Shown here: positions 7,789 to 15,750 of the stretch, piece by piece
How positions within the stretch are numbered: position 1 is the stretch's first letter
Layout of the letters: each line of letters starts with the position of its first letter
Made by a program: the position numbers and the translations under genes
NCBI GenBank assembly: GCA_964642505.1
Contig: CAZXQY010000053.1
Span: 1-18,171, forward strand
Direction of reading: 5' to 3'
Length of the DNA: 18,171 bases
DNA from: TMED69 sp964642505
GTDB taxonomy: Bacteria; Pseudomonadota; Gammaproteobacteria; Ga0077536
The notes under the pieces: model-generated
What the model was told of the DNA's origin: nothing
The model's input: only the letters and a program-made list of their open reading frames with translations
Databases searched by the model: none

Positions 7789-7887
7789 TTTATTCAATGG
7801 TTAGTTGAGTCAATCGGATATGACGCAGTTAAAGGGTTTCTGCTTAATGTCGATTAAAAAACTGTATTAACGCGGGTAATGTGTTAT

Positions 7888-7927
7888 CGACAGCCGATTT
7901 CCCCGATCGATTAAAATCGGCCTGTCG
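7888..7927 (-). terminator. Strong hairpin just after the LLM oxidoreductase stop codon
   Basis: An inverted repeat starts one base after the stop codon of the gene to its right. The arms are CGACAGCCGATTT (plus strand, 7888-7900) and AAATCGGCCTGTCG (7914-7927), giving 13 pairs with one bulged base around a 13-base loop. In the direction of transcription (leftward) it is followed by mixed sequence, with no U-tract. It may be an atypical terminator, a 3' end stabilising structure or a regulator site; the stem itself is certain. Confidence 0.45.
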
Positions 7928-7928
7928 C

Positions 7929-8846
7929 CTATGTTTTTAGAGCACCCAAGAAGGCTAATGACCTGTCAAAGTCTTCTTTTTTTTCAACAGGCATAATCGC
8001 AGCACTAAAGTCAGTCACTCCTATTGATTGAATTACCTCTATTCTTGCTCGAAGTTCATTCTCATCGCCTATCAGGGCAAGATCAGCCGGGTTAGAAACC
8101 CCTTCTCTTTCTAGCATAGCTCTATAGCTGGGTAGCTCCCCATATTTTTTCAACCTTTTGGCTAACCTTGCTCGAACTGTTTCGGGATGATTCGTAAGAA
8201 TAAGTGGAAATGCGGCGATAATTCTGACTTTGGGTCGGTTAGCTCCCAACGCGGCTTTTTGTATCCGCTTTATCATATAACTTTGTAACGTTTTCGGGCC
8301 AACCATCCAAGTAGAGGTCCCGGCAGACATTTTACCGGCTAATTGCAGCATAGTGGGGCCCAGTGCCGCAATAACGACTGGTAGATTTATTACCTCTGCT
8401 ACTAGGGTTTGGAGGTTGGCGACTTTGAAAAATTTCCCCTTATAGCTCACTGCTTCGTTTCTTAAAAGTGGTAGGAGCACTTCTAGGTACTCTTTCATGT
8501 AAAGGGCCGGTTGCGCATATGAGAGTCCTAGAACATCTTCAATTACTATTCTATGGGACACACCAAGTCCTAGCGTAAAGCGCCCTTCGCAAACCTGAGC
8601 GGCTGTCATTGCTTGTTGAGCCAACGCCATGGGGTGTCTCGCTTGAATCGGGGTGACAGCAGTTCCTAGCTCAATCTTAGATGTTTCCGTGCCGGCGACC
8701 GTTAATGCCGAGATAGCGTCTGTTGTGCGGATATCTGTCGACCATAGAGAGTCCAGTCCAATTTCTTCTGCCTTTTTTGCTATTTTTACAATCTCGTCTA
8801 CAGTTGCATTAGTTCCGTCGGCTCCTTGCAAAATACCTATTCTCAT
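7929..8846 (-). CDS. LLM-class (luciferase-like, F420/FMN-dependent) oxidoreductase
   Basis: A 305-residue single-domain TIM-barrel protein of the luciferase-like monooxygenase superfamily. The start MRIGILQG is the first beta strand. EIGLDSLWSTD, the strand KIELGTAVTPIQARHP (about 65-80) and the segment GRFTLGLGVSH are typical of F420-dependent members such as methylene-H4MPT reductase-like proteins. FMN-using relatives look similar, so the cofactor is inferred. I chose ATG 8846 because GGAGAAA lies a few bases upstream (8850-8856); an in-frame ATG 18 bp further up would add six unlike residues. A strong hairpin follows the stop. It may be monocistronic; the next gene downstream (the selenoprotein) is 198 bp away. 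Substrate unknown. Confidence 0.82.
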   Translation of the reverse strand: MRIGILQGADGTNATVDEIVKIAKKAEEIGLDSLWSTDIRTTDAISALTVAGTETSKIELGTAVTPIQARHPMALAQQAMTAAQVCEGRFTLGLGVSHRIVIEDVLGLSYAQPALYMKEYLEVLLPLLRNEAVSYKGKFFKVANLQTLVAEVINLPVVIAALGPTMLQLAGKMSAGTSTWMVGPKTLQSYMIKRIQKAALGANRPKVRIIAAFPLILTNHPETVRARLAKRLKKYGELPSYRAMLEREGVSNPADLALIGDENELRARIEVIQSIGVTDFSAAIMPVEKKEDFDRSLAFLGALKT

Positions 8847-9051
8847 ATAATTTCTCCAAAACAATCGTTTTTGAAATATGATTTCTTGTAGGAATACAGT
8901 CGTTTTAAGGGGTTTGATAAAAATCTAGTTCTGTGGATTCAGTATATATAGATTGTGCGGTTAAGTGGAGGACGGCTAAGAATTGGAGGGCTGTTGCTTG
9001 ACGAATCTTTATGATGGAGAATCTGGAAGGTGGTGTTGGAGATTTAGGTCT

Positions 9052-9573
9052 GTGGTTTCTGAAATTAAATTCTATAATCGGCTATTTTTGACGCGCCATG
9101 CCAAGTCGGATTGGGATAGTGGAGCGAACGATTTTTCCAGATCTTTGGCGCGTCGAGGGGTGAAAGACGCTTTAAAGATGGGTAAATGGTTAGCTCAGTT
9201 CAGTTTGCCCGAGTTAATCTTGTGTTCTCCAGCAAAGAGAACTAGGGAAACCCTCGAATTTATGGAGCTTGGTGGGGAGCTAAATCTTGCAGAAATCACG
9301 GAATTTGCAGATGAACTGTATCATGCTTCCTCAGAATCTATCATTAAGTGTATCCAAAGATACCCCACAGCCGGGGACCTAATGGTTATTGGGCATAACC
9401 CAGGGTTGGAGGAGTTATTACTTTTGTTATTGGAGAATAATAAAGTACTTCGGAACTACGAAAAGCCGTTTCCCACAGGGGCGATTTACGAATTAGCTAT
9501 TGGTGGTAAATTACGTCGATTAGGTCGTAATTCGGCAACGCTCTCAAACTTCATGCGGCCTAAACTTCTTTAG
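9052..9573 (+). CDS. sixA: SixA-type histidine phosphatase
   Basis: A small phosphohistidine phosphatase-type protein of the histidine phosphatase superfamily, 173 residues from the chosen GTG. The catalytic RHG-type motif is LTRHAKSDW (Arg15, His16), in the SixA variant RHAKS. The second catalytic His is in VIGHNPGLEELL. SixA removes phosphate from histidine in phosphorelay or PTS proteins; distant members have other phosphoester substrates. The start is uncertain. In-frame TTG codons at 8983 and 8998 each have a good GGAGG upstream, giving up to 23 extra residues of unfamiliar sequence, while GTG 9052 has GGAG ten bases upstream and gives the usual family length. It converges on the next gene with only five bases between stops. 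Confidence 0.8.
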   Translation: MVSEIKFYNRLFLTRHAKSDWDSGANDFSRSLARRGVKDALKMGKWLAQFSLPELILCSPAKRTRETLEFMELGGELNLAEITEFADELYHASSESIIKCIQRYPTAGDLMVIGHNPGLEELLLLLLENNKVLRNYEKPFPTGAIYELAIGGKLRRLGRNSATLSNFMRPKLL

Positions 9574-9578
9574 TATCG

Positions 9579-10190
9579 TCAGGCAATTCCTGGAGCCATT
9601 TTTGTATCTGAGAGGTGACCTACCGAAGCTAACTCTTTGACTTTCCATGGGGGGGAGCCGTCTACTGTCGTCACGGAAGTATTTCCAACAACAAAATCCG
9701 GATTCATCATTTCTACTGATATGATCAATTTTCGTTCGATCAGGGAACGAAGGACTAGTCCGTGAGTGACAACAGCCAAAGCTCCTTTAGTTTCTGATTT
9801 CTTTTTTGTAATTTCGTCCCAGGCTGAGTCGACACGTTGCTGAAATTTGTCCCAGCTCTCTCCGTTAGGCGGGACGTAATTTTCGGCGAAGACATCCAGA
9901 TTTCCGAGCTCCGCATAAAACTTTCCACGTAGTTTGCCGAAGTTTCTCTCTCTAAGTAATGGGCAGACACAAAGTATAGAACCGGTGTCTTTAGCTATTT
10001 TCTGAGCGGTCTGTAACGCTCGCGTGTAATCGCTGGTCAAAACGATATCTATTCCGCGTTCTTGACTCAACTTCTTAGCCAAAAGAGTGGCTTGACTCAA
10101 TCCATTGCCATTCAAAGGGGTTTTTGGGTGCTGAATGAAACCGCTGGCGTTACCCAAGGTTTCACCATGACGTATTAGCAGTAGGCTCAT
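9579..10190 (-). CDS. Histidine phosphatase (phosphoglycerate-mutase-like) family protein
   Basis: A 203-residue branch-1 histidine phosphatase. The N-terminal MSLLLIRHGETLGN carries the RHGE motif with catalytic His8. SDYTRALQTAQ and LLRERNFGKLRG follow in family order, and the second catalytic His lies in VVTHGLVLRSL. Relatives include cobalamin phosphatase, fructose-bisphosphatase-like and broad-specificity phosphatases, so the substrate is open. ATG 10190 is chosen because it begins the first strand and has GGAG four to five bases upstream; a TTG 18 bp earlier would add MRSRRT. The gene lies 65 bp downstream of the alcohol dehydrogenase gene on the same strand and may be cotranscribed with it. 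Confidence 0.85.
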   Translation of the reverse strand: MSLLLIRHGETLGNASGFIQHPKTPLNGNGLSQATLLAKKLSQERGIDIVLTSDYTRALQTAQKIAKDTGSILCVCPLLRERNFGKLRGKFYAELGNLDVFAENYVPPNGESWDKFQQRVDSAWDEITKKKSETKGALAVVTHGLVLRSLIERKLIISVEMMNPDFVVGNTSVTTVDGSPPWKVKELASVGHLSDTKMAPGIA

Positions 10191-10255
10191 GGTTCTCCGA
10201 CTTCTCAAGATTGGGTTTTCAGATTGAGCAGTTGTCTCTCGAATATGAAGGTCGA

Positions 10256-11338
10256 TTAATAAACAATCACACCTCGAGCGTTCTTACCAGCTTCTAGATC
10301 CGCGAAAGCGTTCGGGGCCTCCTCGATCGAATACGTTCGGGTTACTAGCCCATCTAAATCCAGTTTCCCTTGTTTATACAAGTCTAAATACATGGGGAAG
10401 TCGACTTTAAAATTCGCGTTTCCGTACATACTTCCTTTTATTGTCTTGGCAGTAAAAGGCATTATCATAGCGCTCAGAGAAAATCTGTCATCGGGTCTAC
10501 CTACTCCCACCAAGACAGCCATACCGTTTGCTCGAGCCGATTTAAAACATGCCTCCACCAGTTTTCCACTGCCTACCACTTCGAATGCGTAGTCAACTCC
10601 GATACCGTTAGTCAATCCTAAAATCTCTTTGAAAGGATCGTTTTTTGGGTTTACTACATCGGTAGCTCCGAATGCTCGCGCCATTTCCATTTTTTCGGTA
10701 GATAAATCCACCGCAATGATCTGTCTAGCGCCCGCGATTCGAGCTCCTTGTATAACATTAAGGCCTACTCCACCGCAGCCGAACACGGCAACTGTAGAAC
10801 CAGGTTTCACTTCCGCAGTCTTTAGGGCGGCCCCAACACCAGTAGTAACACCGCAGCCAACTAACGCCGCAGCTTTCATATCAAATTGTTTATCTATCGC
10901 AACCACGCATGATTCGGGTACCACGCAGGCTTCTGCCATATTGCCGAGAAAAGACATAACGCTTATTTCTTGGCCCTTCAATTTTACTCTGCTAGTACCG
11001 TCGATTAGTCCGCCGTGCGGTTGATTTTCTCTGCAGAGGAAAGGCTCTGCCCTGAGGCAATTATAGCAGTCACCACAGTTAGGAATAAAGGATAGGACGA
11101 CATGGTCTCCTTCTTGGACTTGAGTTACCCCGTCTCCAATCTTTTCAATTACGCCTGCTCCCTCATGACCCAAGACGGAGGGTAGTTTCCAGCGTATAGT
11201 CCCATTTATAATGGATAAATCCGAGTGACAAATCCCGGTAGCCTTCATTCTTACTAGCACTTCTCCGGTTTTAGGCGGTGCTAAATCTACGTCAACAACA
11301 GAAAAATTATCGACCTCGTGCGCGACTACTGCTTTCAT
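10256..11338 (-). CDS. Zinc-dependent alcohol dehydrogenase (MDR superfamily)
   Basis: A 360-residue medium-chain dehydrogenase. Catalytic zinc ligands are Cys37 (GICHSD), His58 with Glu59 (GHEGAG) and Cys162 (GCGVTTGVGA). Structural zinc ligands are Cys88, Cys91, Cys94 and Cys102, in the usual CxxCxxCx7C arrangement. The Rossmann motif FGCGGVG (186-192) and the acidic Asp211 predict NAD(H). The layout is that of the class III/aryl-alcohol dehydrogenase group, which covers formaldehyde-thiol adducts, benzyl alcohols and other primary alcohols. I do not assign a substrate. The ATG at 11338 is preceded by AGAGGA. The histidine-phosphatase gene follows 65 bp downstream. Confidence 0.9.
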   Translation of the reverse strand: MKAVVAHEVDNFSVVDVDLAPPKTGEVLVRMKATGICHSDLSIINGTIRWKLPSVLGHEGAGVIEKIGDGVTQVQEGDHVVLSFIPNCGDCYNCLRAEPFLCRENQPHGGLIDGTSRVKLKGQEISVMSFLGNMAEACVVPESCVVAIDKQFDMKAAALVGCGVTTGVGAALKTAEVKPGSTVAVFGCGGVGLNVIQGARIAGARQIIAVDLSTEKMEMARAFGATDVVNPKNDPFKEILGLTNGIGVDYAFEVVGSGKLVEACFKSARANGMAVLVGVGRPDDRFSLSAMIMPFTAKTIKGSMYGNANFKVDFPMYLDLYKQGKLDLDGLVTRTYSIEEAPNAFADLEAGKNARGVIVY

Positions 11339-11602
11339 GAAAACGGTCCTCTTTTTGATTGGATTTTTGCTTCACTTACCAGTATAAACTAACTATAAGG
11401 TATGGTCTCGTTTGAAGCTAATGTGGTTTATATTCGGGGGATACAGGTGATATCTAGCCGATGTACTATAATGAATTCGGCATCTCCAACGTGTAACCAT
11501 CCAAAATATGGGCTGAATTGGTTCTTTAATTTTATGAAAAATACTTTTGAGTGTTGGTCTATAGAGGATTAAAGTGAGGCCGAATAAAGTTTTGAGATTG
11601 AT
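11339..11602. promoter_or_regulatory. Divergent intergenic region, alcohol dehydrogenase and rmuC
   Basis: AT-rich 264-bp stretch from which the two flanking genes diverge. Toward rmuC there is an exact TATAAT at 11467-11472, without a good -35 at 17 bp, and a TTGAGT/TAAAGT pair with a 17-bp spacer nearer the gene. Neither is convincing. I see no long repeat or RNA gene here. Confidence 0.25.
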
Positions 11603-11968
11603 ATGGAAATAGGTTTTTGGTTGCTTTTAAGTTTGTTGTTGATAGCAGTGTTTCTTTTGATAGCTGCTTGGGGCAGGATTAGTTTATTAATGGCCACTAG
11701 AGAAGAACTTACAGGAGAAAAAAATGCATTGCAGTTAAAAAACGTTGAACTTGCGTCGTCCCTTAATTCCTCATCAGAAATGACGGAAAGGTTCGAATCG
11801 ATCGCTCGCAAGATATTTGAATCTAACCAAGAAACTTTTGAATCTCGAAGTGCCAAGACAGTAGGTGCTTTGTTGAAACCTTTTGAGAAAGACATGAAAG
11901 AGTTTAAGCACAAGGTTGAGGTTTTTAATCGAGATAATCGAGATAGCTACATTGATCTTAACCGATAA
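11603..11968 (+). pseudogene. rmuC: RmuC, N-terminal part before an in-frame TAA
   Basis: Codons 1-121 of an RmuC-type gene. The start is a hydrophobic membrane anchor (about residues 4-23, GFWLLLSLLLIAVFLL), followed by a charged, coiled-coil-like segment, the normal N-terminal design of RmuC. The frame stops at TAA 11966-11968 after YIDLNR. The same frame carries on without a shift into the conserved RmuC domain, so this is the front half of one gene. CAA to TAA, a single transition, would account for the stop. RmuC is linked to limiting recombination between inverted repeats and has a nuclease-like fold. On its own this fragment would be a short membrane-anchored coil without the catalytic domain. 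Confidence 0.8.
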
Positions 11969-11977
11969 TTAAAAGCA

Positions 11978-12808
11978 TTGAGAGAGGTTAATTTGACTTT
12001 AAATGAACAAGCGCTCGATCTCACCAATGCACTAAAGGGCGATAGTAAAGTAAGGGGGGACTGGGGTGAGGAGCGGCTGGACCGTATCCTGGAAGACTCA
12101 GGTTTTATAGAGGGGAGAGATTACTTCAAACAGTTTAGCTATGTTGACGATGATGGAGAAATGAAGCGGCCCGATTGCGTTGTTCGGCTCCCTCGAAATC
12201 GCAATGTGGTGATCGATTCTAAAGTTTCACTTGTCGACTACGCTAAGTACCAGGGTAACGAAAATACAGGCGAGAAAGACAGATACTTAAAAGCCCATAT
12301 CAATTCACTGCGCAATCATATAAGGGGATTGAGTAAAAAAAATTATGGAGATTTAGCCGCTTCGTTGGACCAAGTTCTTTTGTTTGTACCTATTGAACCC
12401 GCTCTAATGTTGGCACTTGATGAGGCGCCGGAACTAGAACAAGAAGCATTATCGGCTGACGTGGTCTTGACAAGCTCCTCTACGTTACCCTGGGCACTTA
12501 AAATTATTAGTTTTTTGTGGACGCGAGAACCACAGACAAAAAATGTGTTGGATATCGCGGAGGCAGGTGGAAGGATTCATGACCAGGTGGTCTTAGTCGC
12601 CGAATCAATGGAAAGTGTTGGTTCTCACATTGAAAAAGCCAAGGCCAGCTTTGAAAAAACAAAAAGTAGGATGACGAGCGGTAAGGGCAATTTAGTTTCT
12701 CAGATTAATAAATTGCGTGAAATGGGCGCAAAAACTAAGAAACAAATTCCTGCTGAGTATGCAGAAGATCTACTCAGCCACCAAGTGCCTCCCGAGTCTG
12801 ACGATTAG
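11978..12808 (+). pseudogene. rmuC: RmuC, catalytic-domain part after the in-frame TAA
   Basis: Same frame as the preceding fragment, resuming LKALREVNLTLNEQA directly after the TAA. It holds the conserved RmuC domain: ALKGDSKVRGDWGEERLDRI, then RPDCVVRLPRNRNVVIDSKVSL, with Asp and Lys residues in the PD-(D/E)xK-like pattern, then the block LFVPIEPAL and the ending rich in Lys. Counted together the two parts are about 400 residues, an ordinary RmuC length. A TTG at 11978 could restart translation, but no clear ribosome binding site precedes it and the product would lack its membrane anchor. I treat it as an interrupted gene; a base-call error at 11966 is the main alternative. Confidence 0.8.
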
Positions 12809-12839
12809 TGAAAATAGATTACTGAAAGAACGTTATTCC

Positions 12840-12854
12840 GCACTTATTTGGTGC
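12840..12854 (+). promoter_or_regulatory. NtrC-type enhancer palindrome upstream of glutamine synthetase
   Basis: GCAC-N7-GTGC at 12840-12854, matching the core of the NtrC (GlnG) operator TGCACC-N5-GGTGCA. Its centre is about 114 bp upstream of the start point predicted from the sigma-54 element, a usual NtrC distance. A weaker site, GTTC-N7-GTGC, lies at 12881-12895, about 41 bp further on, near four helical turns. Confidence 0.55.
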
Positions 12855-12934
12855 AAAAAAGGAACATATAGGATTGGGACGTTCTAAAATAGTGCATAAA
12901 AGATTTTCTAATGTGTGATTCTCGAAGAAATTGA

Positions 12935-12950
12935 CGGCATAATATTTGCA
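12935..12950 (+). promoter_or_regulatory. Sigma-54 (-24/-12) promoter for glutamine synthetase
   Basis: CGGCATAATATTTGCA has GG (12936-12937) and GC (12948-12949) separated by exactly ten bases, as sigma-54 requires. It matches the consensus TGGCACG-N4-TTGCA at GGCA and TTGCA. Transcription would begin near 12961, leaving a leader of about 48 bases. A sigma-70 reading (TTGACG at 12931, GGTAAT at 12954) overlaps it but is poorer. The adjacent gene and the upstream NtrC-like site support nitrogen control. Confidence 0.6.
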
Positions 12951-13008
12951 GTCGGTAATTTTTATATCGAAAAGGTTTTTTAAAAATATAGCAGAGGAAA
13001 ATTGGGCG

Positions 13009-14022
13009 ATGAAAACTAAGTTGGAATACATTTGGCTAGACGGTGCGAAGCCTACGCAGTCTTTACGCAGCAAGACTAGGGTAGAGACCGGAGATTTTAA
13101 TGGGACGCTCGATGAGTGCCCGATGTGGGATTTTGATGGGAGCTCGACTCAGCAGGCCTCTGGAGATAATGCTGATACCCTGTTGAAGCCGGCCGGTATT
13201 TTCCCGGATCCTGGCAGAGACAATGCCTTTCTGGTGATGACTGAAGTTTTGAATCCTGATGGTTCTCCACATGAATCGAATGGTAGAGCAACTATCGATG
13301 ATGACGATGACGATTTTTGGTTCGGTTTCGAACAGGAATATTTTTTGTGGGATGCGAAAACTAGATTACCACCAGGTTTTCCGGCGAACGGATTTCCTCC
13401 TCCCCAAGGCCCTTATTACTGTTCTGTAGGTGCCAATAACGCTCATGGCAGAGCATGTGTGGAAGACCATTTGGATATTTGTCTTGACGCCGGTTTAAAT
13501 GTTGAGGGTATCAATGCTGAGGTGGCAGCCGGGCAGTGGGAGTTCCAACTGTTTGCTAAGAGTGCGAAGAGAGCCGGTGATGAGCTCTGGGTTGCGCGAT
13601 ATCTTTTAGAACGAACTGGAGAGGATTACGGTTATGCCATTAATTGGCATCCGAAACCTTTCGGGGAACTGGATTGGAACGGATCTGGCATGCACTCTAA
13701 TTTTTCAAATGGTACGATGCGAGAATCTGGAAAAGAAGAAACGTTCACCAAAGTCTGTGAGGCATTCGGGGCAAATATCGAGCGTCATATAAGTGTATAC
13801 GGTGCAGATAATGCTCAACGTTTGACCGGCGAACACGAAACTCAGTCGATTGATACATTCAGTTACGGAGTAGCTGATCGTGGTGCGTCGATTCGGATTC
13901 CTGTTGCGACCGTTCAGGCTGGATGGAAAGGAAGGCTAGAAGACAGGCGCACCGCCTCCAATGCTGATCCATATCGTGCGGCAGCGGCTATCATAAAAAC
14001 TACTAAAGAGGCGCTTGCGTAG
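13009..14022 (+). CDS. glnII: Glutamine synthetase type II (GSII)
   Basis: A 337-residue enzyme joining ammonia to glutamate with ATP in the cytosol. The short length and motifs are those of the eukaryote-like GSII class: EYIWLDG near the N-terminus, MWDFDGSSTQQA (39-50), the metal-binding WFGFEQEYFL (104-113), GQWEFQ (175-180), and WNGSGMHSN (223-231) for glutamate and ATP binding. The C-terminal NADPYRAAAAIIKT follows. There is no adenylylation loop, as usual for GSII. The chosen ATG 13009 begins the conserved N-terminus and has GAGGAAA at 12994-13000; an in-frame ATG at 12946 would lie inside the predicted promoter. A run of six Asp precedes the first metal motif. Regulation is probably by NtrC/sigma-54, as for rhizobial glnII. 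Confidence 0.92.
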   Translation: MKTKLEYIWLDGAKPTQSLRSKTRVETGDFNGTLDECPMWDFDGSSTQQASGDNADTLLKPAGIFPDPGRDNAFLVMTEVLNPDGSPHESNGRATIDDDDDDFWFGFEQEYFLWDAKTRLPPGFPANGFPPPQGPYYCSVGANNAHGRACVEDHLDICLDAGLNVEGINAEVAAGQWEFQLFAKSAKRAGDELWVARYLLERTGEDYGYAINWHPKPFGELDWNGSGMHSNFSNGTMRESGKEETFTKVCEAFGANIERHISVYGADNAQRLTGEHETQSIDTFSYGVADRGASIRIPVATVQAGWKGRLEDRRTASNADPYRAAAAIIKTTKEALA

Positions 14023-14074
14023 CGAGTTAGTAAAGACTTCCCGTATGCCGCCGCCGGGCTAGCACTACAATATG

Positions 14075-14093
14075 GGGTGCCGTTAGGGCACCC
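14075..14093. terminator. Hairpin between converging glutamine synthetase and SDR genes
   Basis: GGGTGCC (14075-14081) and GGCACCC (14087-14093) form a perfect seven-pair GC-rich stem with a five-base loop. It lies between two converging genes, 52 bp after glnII and 17 bp after the SDR, and could end transcription from either side. No U-tract follows on either strand, so an intrinsic terminator is only likely, not certain. Confidence 0.4.
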
Positions 14094-14110
14094 TAAAACC
14101 GAGCCTGATG

Positions 14111-14860
14111 TCATCCTCTTCCTATGTAAGGCATTGCTGTTGCCATTACGGTCATAAACTGGACGTTCGCATCTAACGGCAGCTGAGCCATATGCAAAAC
14201 TGATGAGGCCACGTGGGAGACTTCCATCGTGGGTTCTGCCAGGACGCTACGGTTAGCTTGTGGGACACCCTTGGCTATACCAGCCGTCATATCGGTAAGC
14301 GCGTTTCCTATGTCGATTTGACCGCAAGCAATGTTAAAAGCCCTTCCATCAAGCGATAAGGTCCTAGTGAGGCCAGTTATGGCATGTTTTGTAGAAGTGT
14401 AAGCGACGGAGCCGGGTCGCGGAACATGGGCCGAAATGGACCCATTGTTGATAATACGCCCTCCTTGAGGGGTTTGCCTACGCATAATGCGGAAAGATTC
14501 TCTCGCGCACAGGAACGCGCCGGTAAGGTTTACGTCGATCATGCTGTTCCATTTTTCCAGGCTCAATTCGTCTATCGTGGAGGCTGGTATAACCATTCCA
14601 GCATTGTTAAAAAGTACGTCTAGCCGACCCCACTGATCTTCGATGCGATTAAAGGCTTCTGACACTGTCGCCGCGTCGGAGACGTCACACGGAATAACCA
14701 GGGTTTTACGACGATTATCAGCGACTCTCTCTAAGACTTCTTTTCTACGGCCTAAAAGGGCTACTTTGTAGTTGTTTTCCAAAAATAGATCGACGCAACT
14801 TTTGCCAATACCAGTACCGGCACCAGTTATCGCTATCACGTTAGAACTTTCTTGAGACAT
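14111..14860 (-). CDS. Short-chain dehydrogenase/reductase (classical SDR)
   Basis: A 249-residue classical SDR, NAD(P)-dependent. The cofactor motif TGAGTGIG is at 12-19, NNAG at 85-88, catalytic Asn111, Ser141, and Tyr154 with Lys158 (YTSTK). I chose ATG 14860 because it places the first Rossmann strand in the usual position; an in-frame ATG 72 bp upstream would overlap the preceding gene and add unlike residues. The start lies 16 bp after the PhyH gene stop and has no good ribosome binding site, so coupling to that gene is likely. It is the last gene of the minus-strand cassette. Substrate unknown, presumably an alcohol or ketone formed in the same pathway. Confidence 0.85.
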   Translation of the reverse strand: MSQESSNVIAITGAGTGIGKSCVDLFLENNYKVALLGRRKEVLERVADNRRKTLVIPCDVSDAATVSEAFNRIEDQWGRLDVLFNNAGMVIPASTIDELSLEKWNSMIDVNLTGAFLCARESFRIMRRQTPQGGRIINNGSISAHVPRPGSVAYTSTKHAITGLTRTLSLDGRAFNIACGQIDIGNALTDMTAGIAKGVPQANRSVLAEPTMEVSHVASSVLHMAQLPLDANVQFMTVMATAMPYIGRG

Positions 14861-14876
14861 GTAATCAGTTAGGTTA

Positions 14877-15716
14877 CTAAATAAGGGGGCGGACTTGCTC
14901 TGCTCCTTTGAATAAGATGTCGCGTGTGGCATTCGCCGCTCGCTCGTGGAATTTGCGAGCTTGATCGTCTAGATCGCGCTTTGGGCTGGGAGCGAGTTCA
15001 AAATGTCCAAATTCGTCTTTTCCCCGACATAAAGAGGCACTATCCCATTCAACGGCTAATTGTTTCGCGATCGTCGGAATATATTGAATAGAGAGCCCGA
15101 TTCGCCGGTCGTCCGTTCGATTGGCCCCCGAACCATGAGCTATTCTAACGTTGTGAAGAGAAATTTGCCCTGGTTGCAGTTCCATGGCTACTGTTGAATT
15201 CTGGTCAATAGGGGCGTCGATTTCCTGGCCCCGCGTAAGCAGGTTGTCATTTTCATATTTGTCAACGTGAGGCAAAATTTCCCCTTTATGGCTGCTTGGT
15301 AGAACCTTCATACAACCACTCTCAATTGTTGCTGGTGACAGGGCAAGCCAAACATTCACAAGGTCATCCGTATCTAGTCCCCAATACCTAATATCTTGGT
15401 GCCACGAGACAAAAGAACGGCTTTTTGGCTCTTTAATCCACCATAACGTGTTCCAACAAAGTATATCTGGTCCAATAATGTCTTCAACCGCATCTAAAAT
15501 AGTGGGATGTCTTACAAATTCATCAATCCAGGTGAAAAGAAGATGACTGTTACTCCGGTGTGATCCCTGAATGGTCTGTCCAGACTCTTTTTCGAAGGAC
15601 TCAAGCTTGTCTCGGTAGTGTTCTACTTGTCTTTCACTTAGGATGTTTATTGGTAAGAAAAACCCGTCCTCACGATACGCTGCAACTTCTTCTGAGTTTA
15701 ACAATTTTGTAACCAT
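14877..15716 (-). CDS. Phytanoyl-CoA dioxygenase (PhyH) family protein
   Basis: A 279-residue non-heme Fe(II)/2-oxoglutarate dioxygenase. The iron ligands are His106 and Asp108 (SWHQDIRYW) and His194 (IAHGSGANR). Arg205, eleven residues after His194, sits where the 2-oxoglutarate-binding Arg lies in relatives such as ectoine hydroxylase. The family hydroxylates small organic molecules, often at a carbon next to a carboxyl or amine. A strong GGAGGGG ribosome binding site precedes the ATG. It is 34 bp downstream of an SDR gene and 16 bp before another, inside a five-gene run. A hydroxylation followed by SDR oxidation is the natural reading. The substrate is not evident. Confidence 0.87.
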   Translation of the reverse strand: MVTKLLNSEEVAAYREDGFFLPINILSERQVEHYRDKLESFEKESGQTIQGSHRSNSHLLFTWIDEFVRHPTILDAVEDIIGPDILCWNTLWWIKEPKSRSFVSWHQDIRYWGLDTDDLVNVWLALSPATIESGCMKVLPSSHKGEILPHVDKYENDNLLTRGQEIDAPIDQNSTVAMELQPGQISLHNVRIAHGSGANRTDDRRIGLSIQYIPTIAKQLAVEWDSASLCRGKDEFGHFELAPSPKRDLDDQARKFHERAANATRDILFKGAEQVRPLI

Positions 15717-15750
15717 TTATTTCCCCTCCTCGTTTTAAGAACAATAATCT

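Noticed and set aside
9011..9090. Short plus-strand ORF of 26 codons from ATG 9011, inside the SixA start region
   Set aside because: It overlaps the SixA frame, its product has no recognisable character, and no specific ribosome binding site sets it apart.
12840..12860. Rho-independent terminator after rmuC (hairpin followed by six A)
   Set aside because: The run is A on the transcribed plus strand, not U, and the stem has only four pairs. The palindrome fits an NtrC site better.
12946..13008. Longer N-terminus for glutamine synthetase from ATG 12946
   Set aside because: It would begin inside the sigma-54 element, upstream of the predicted start point, and adds residues not seen in GSII.
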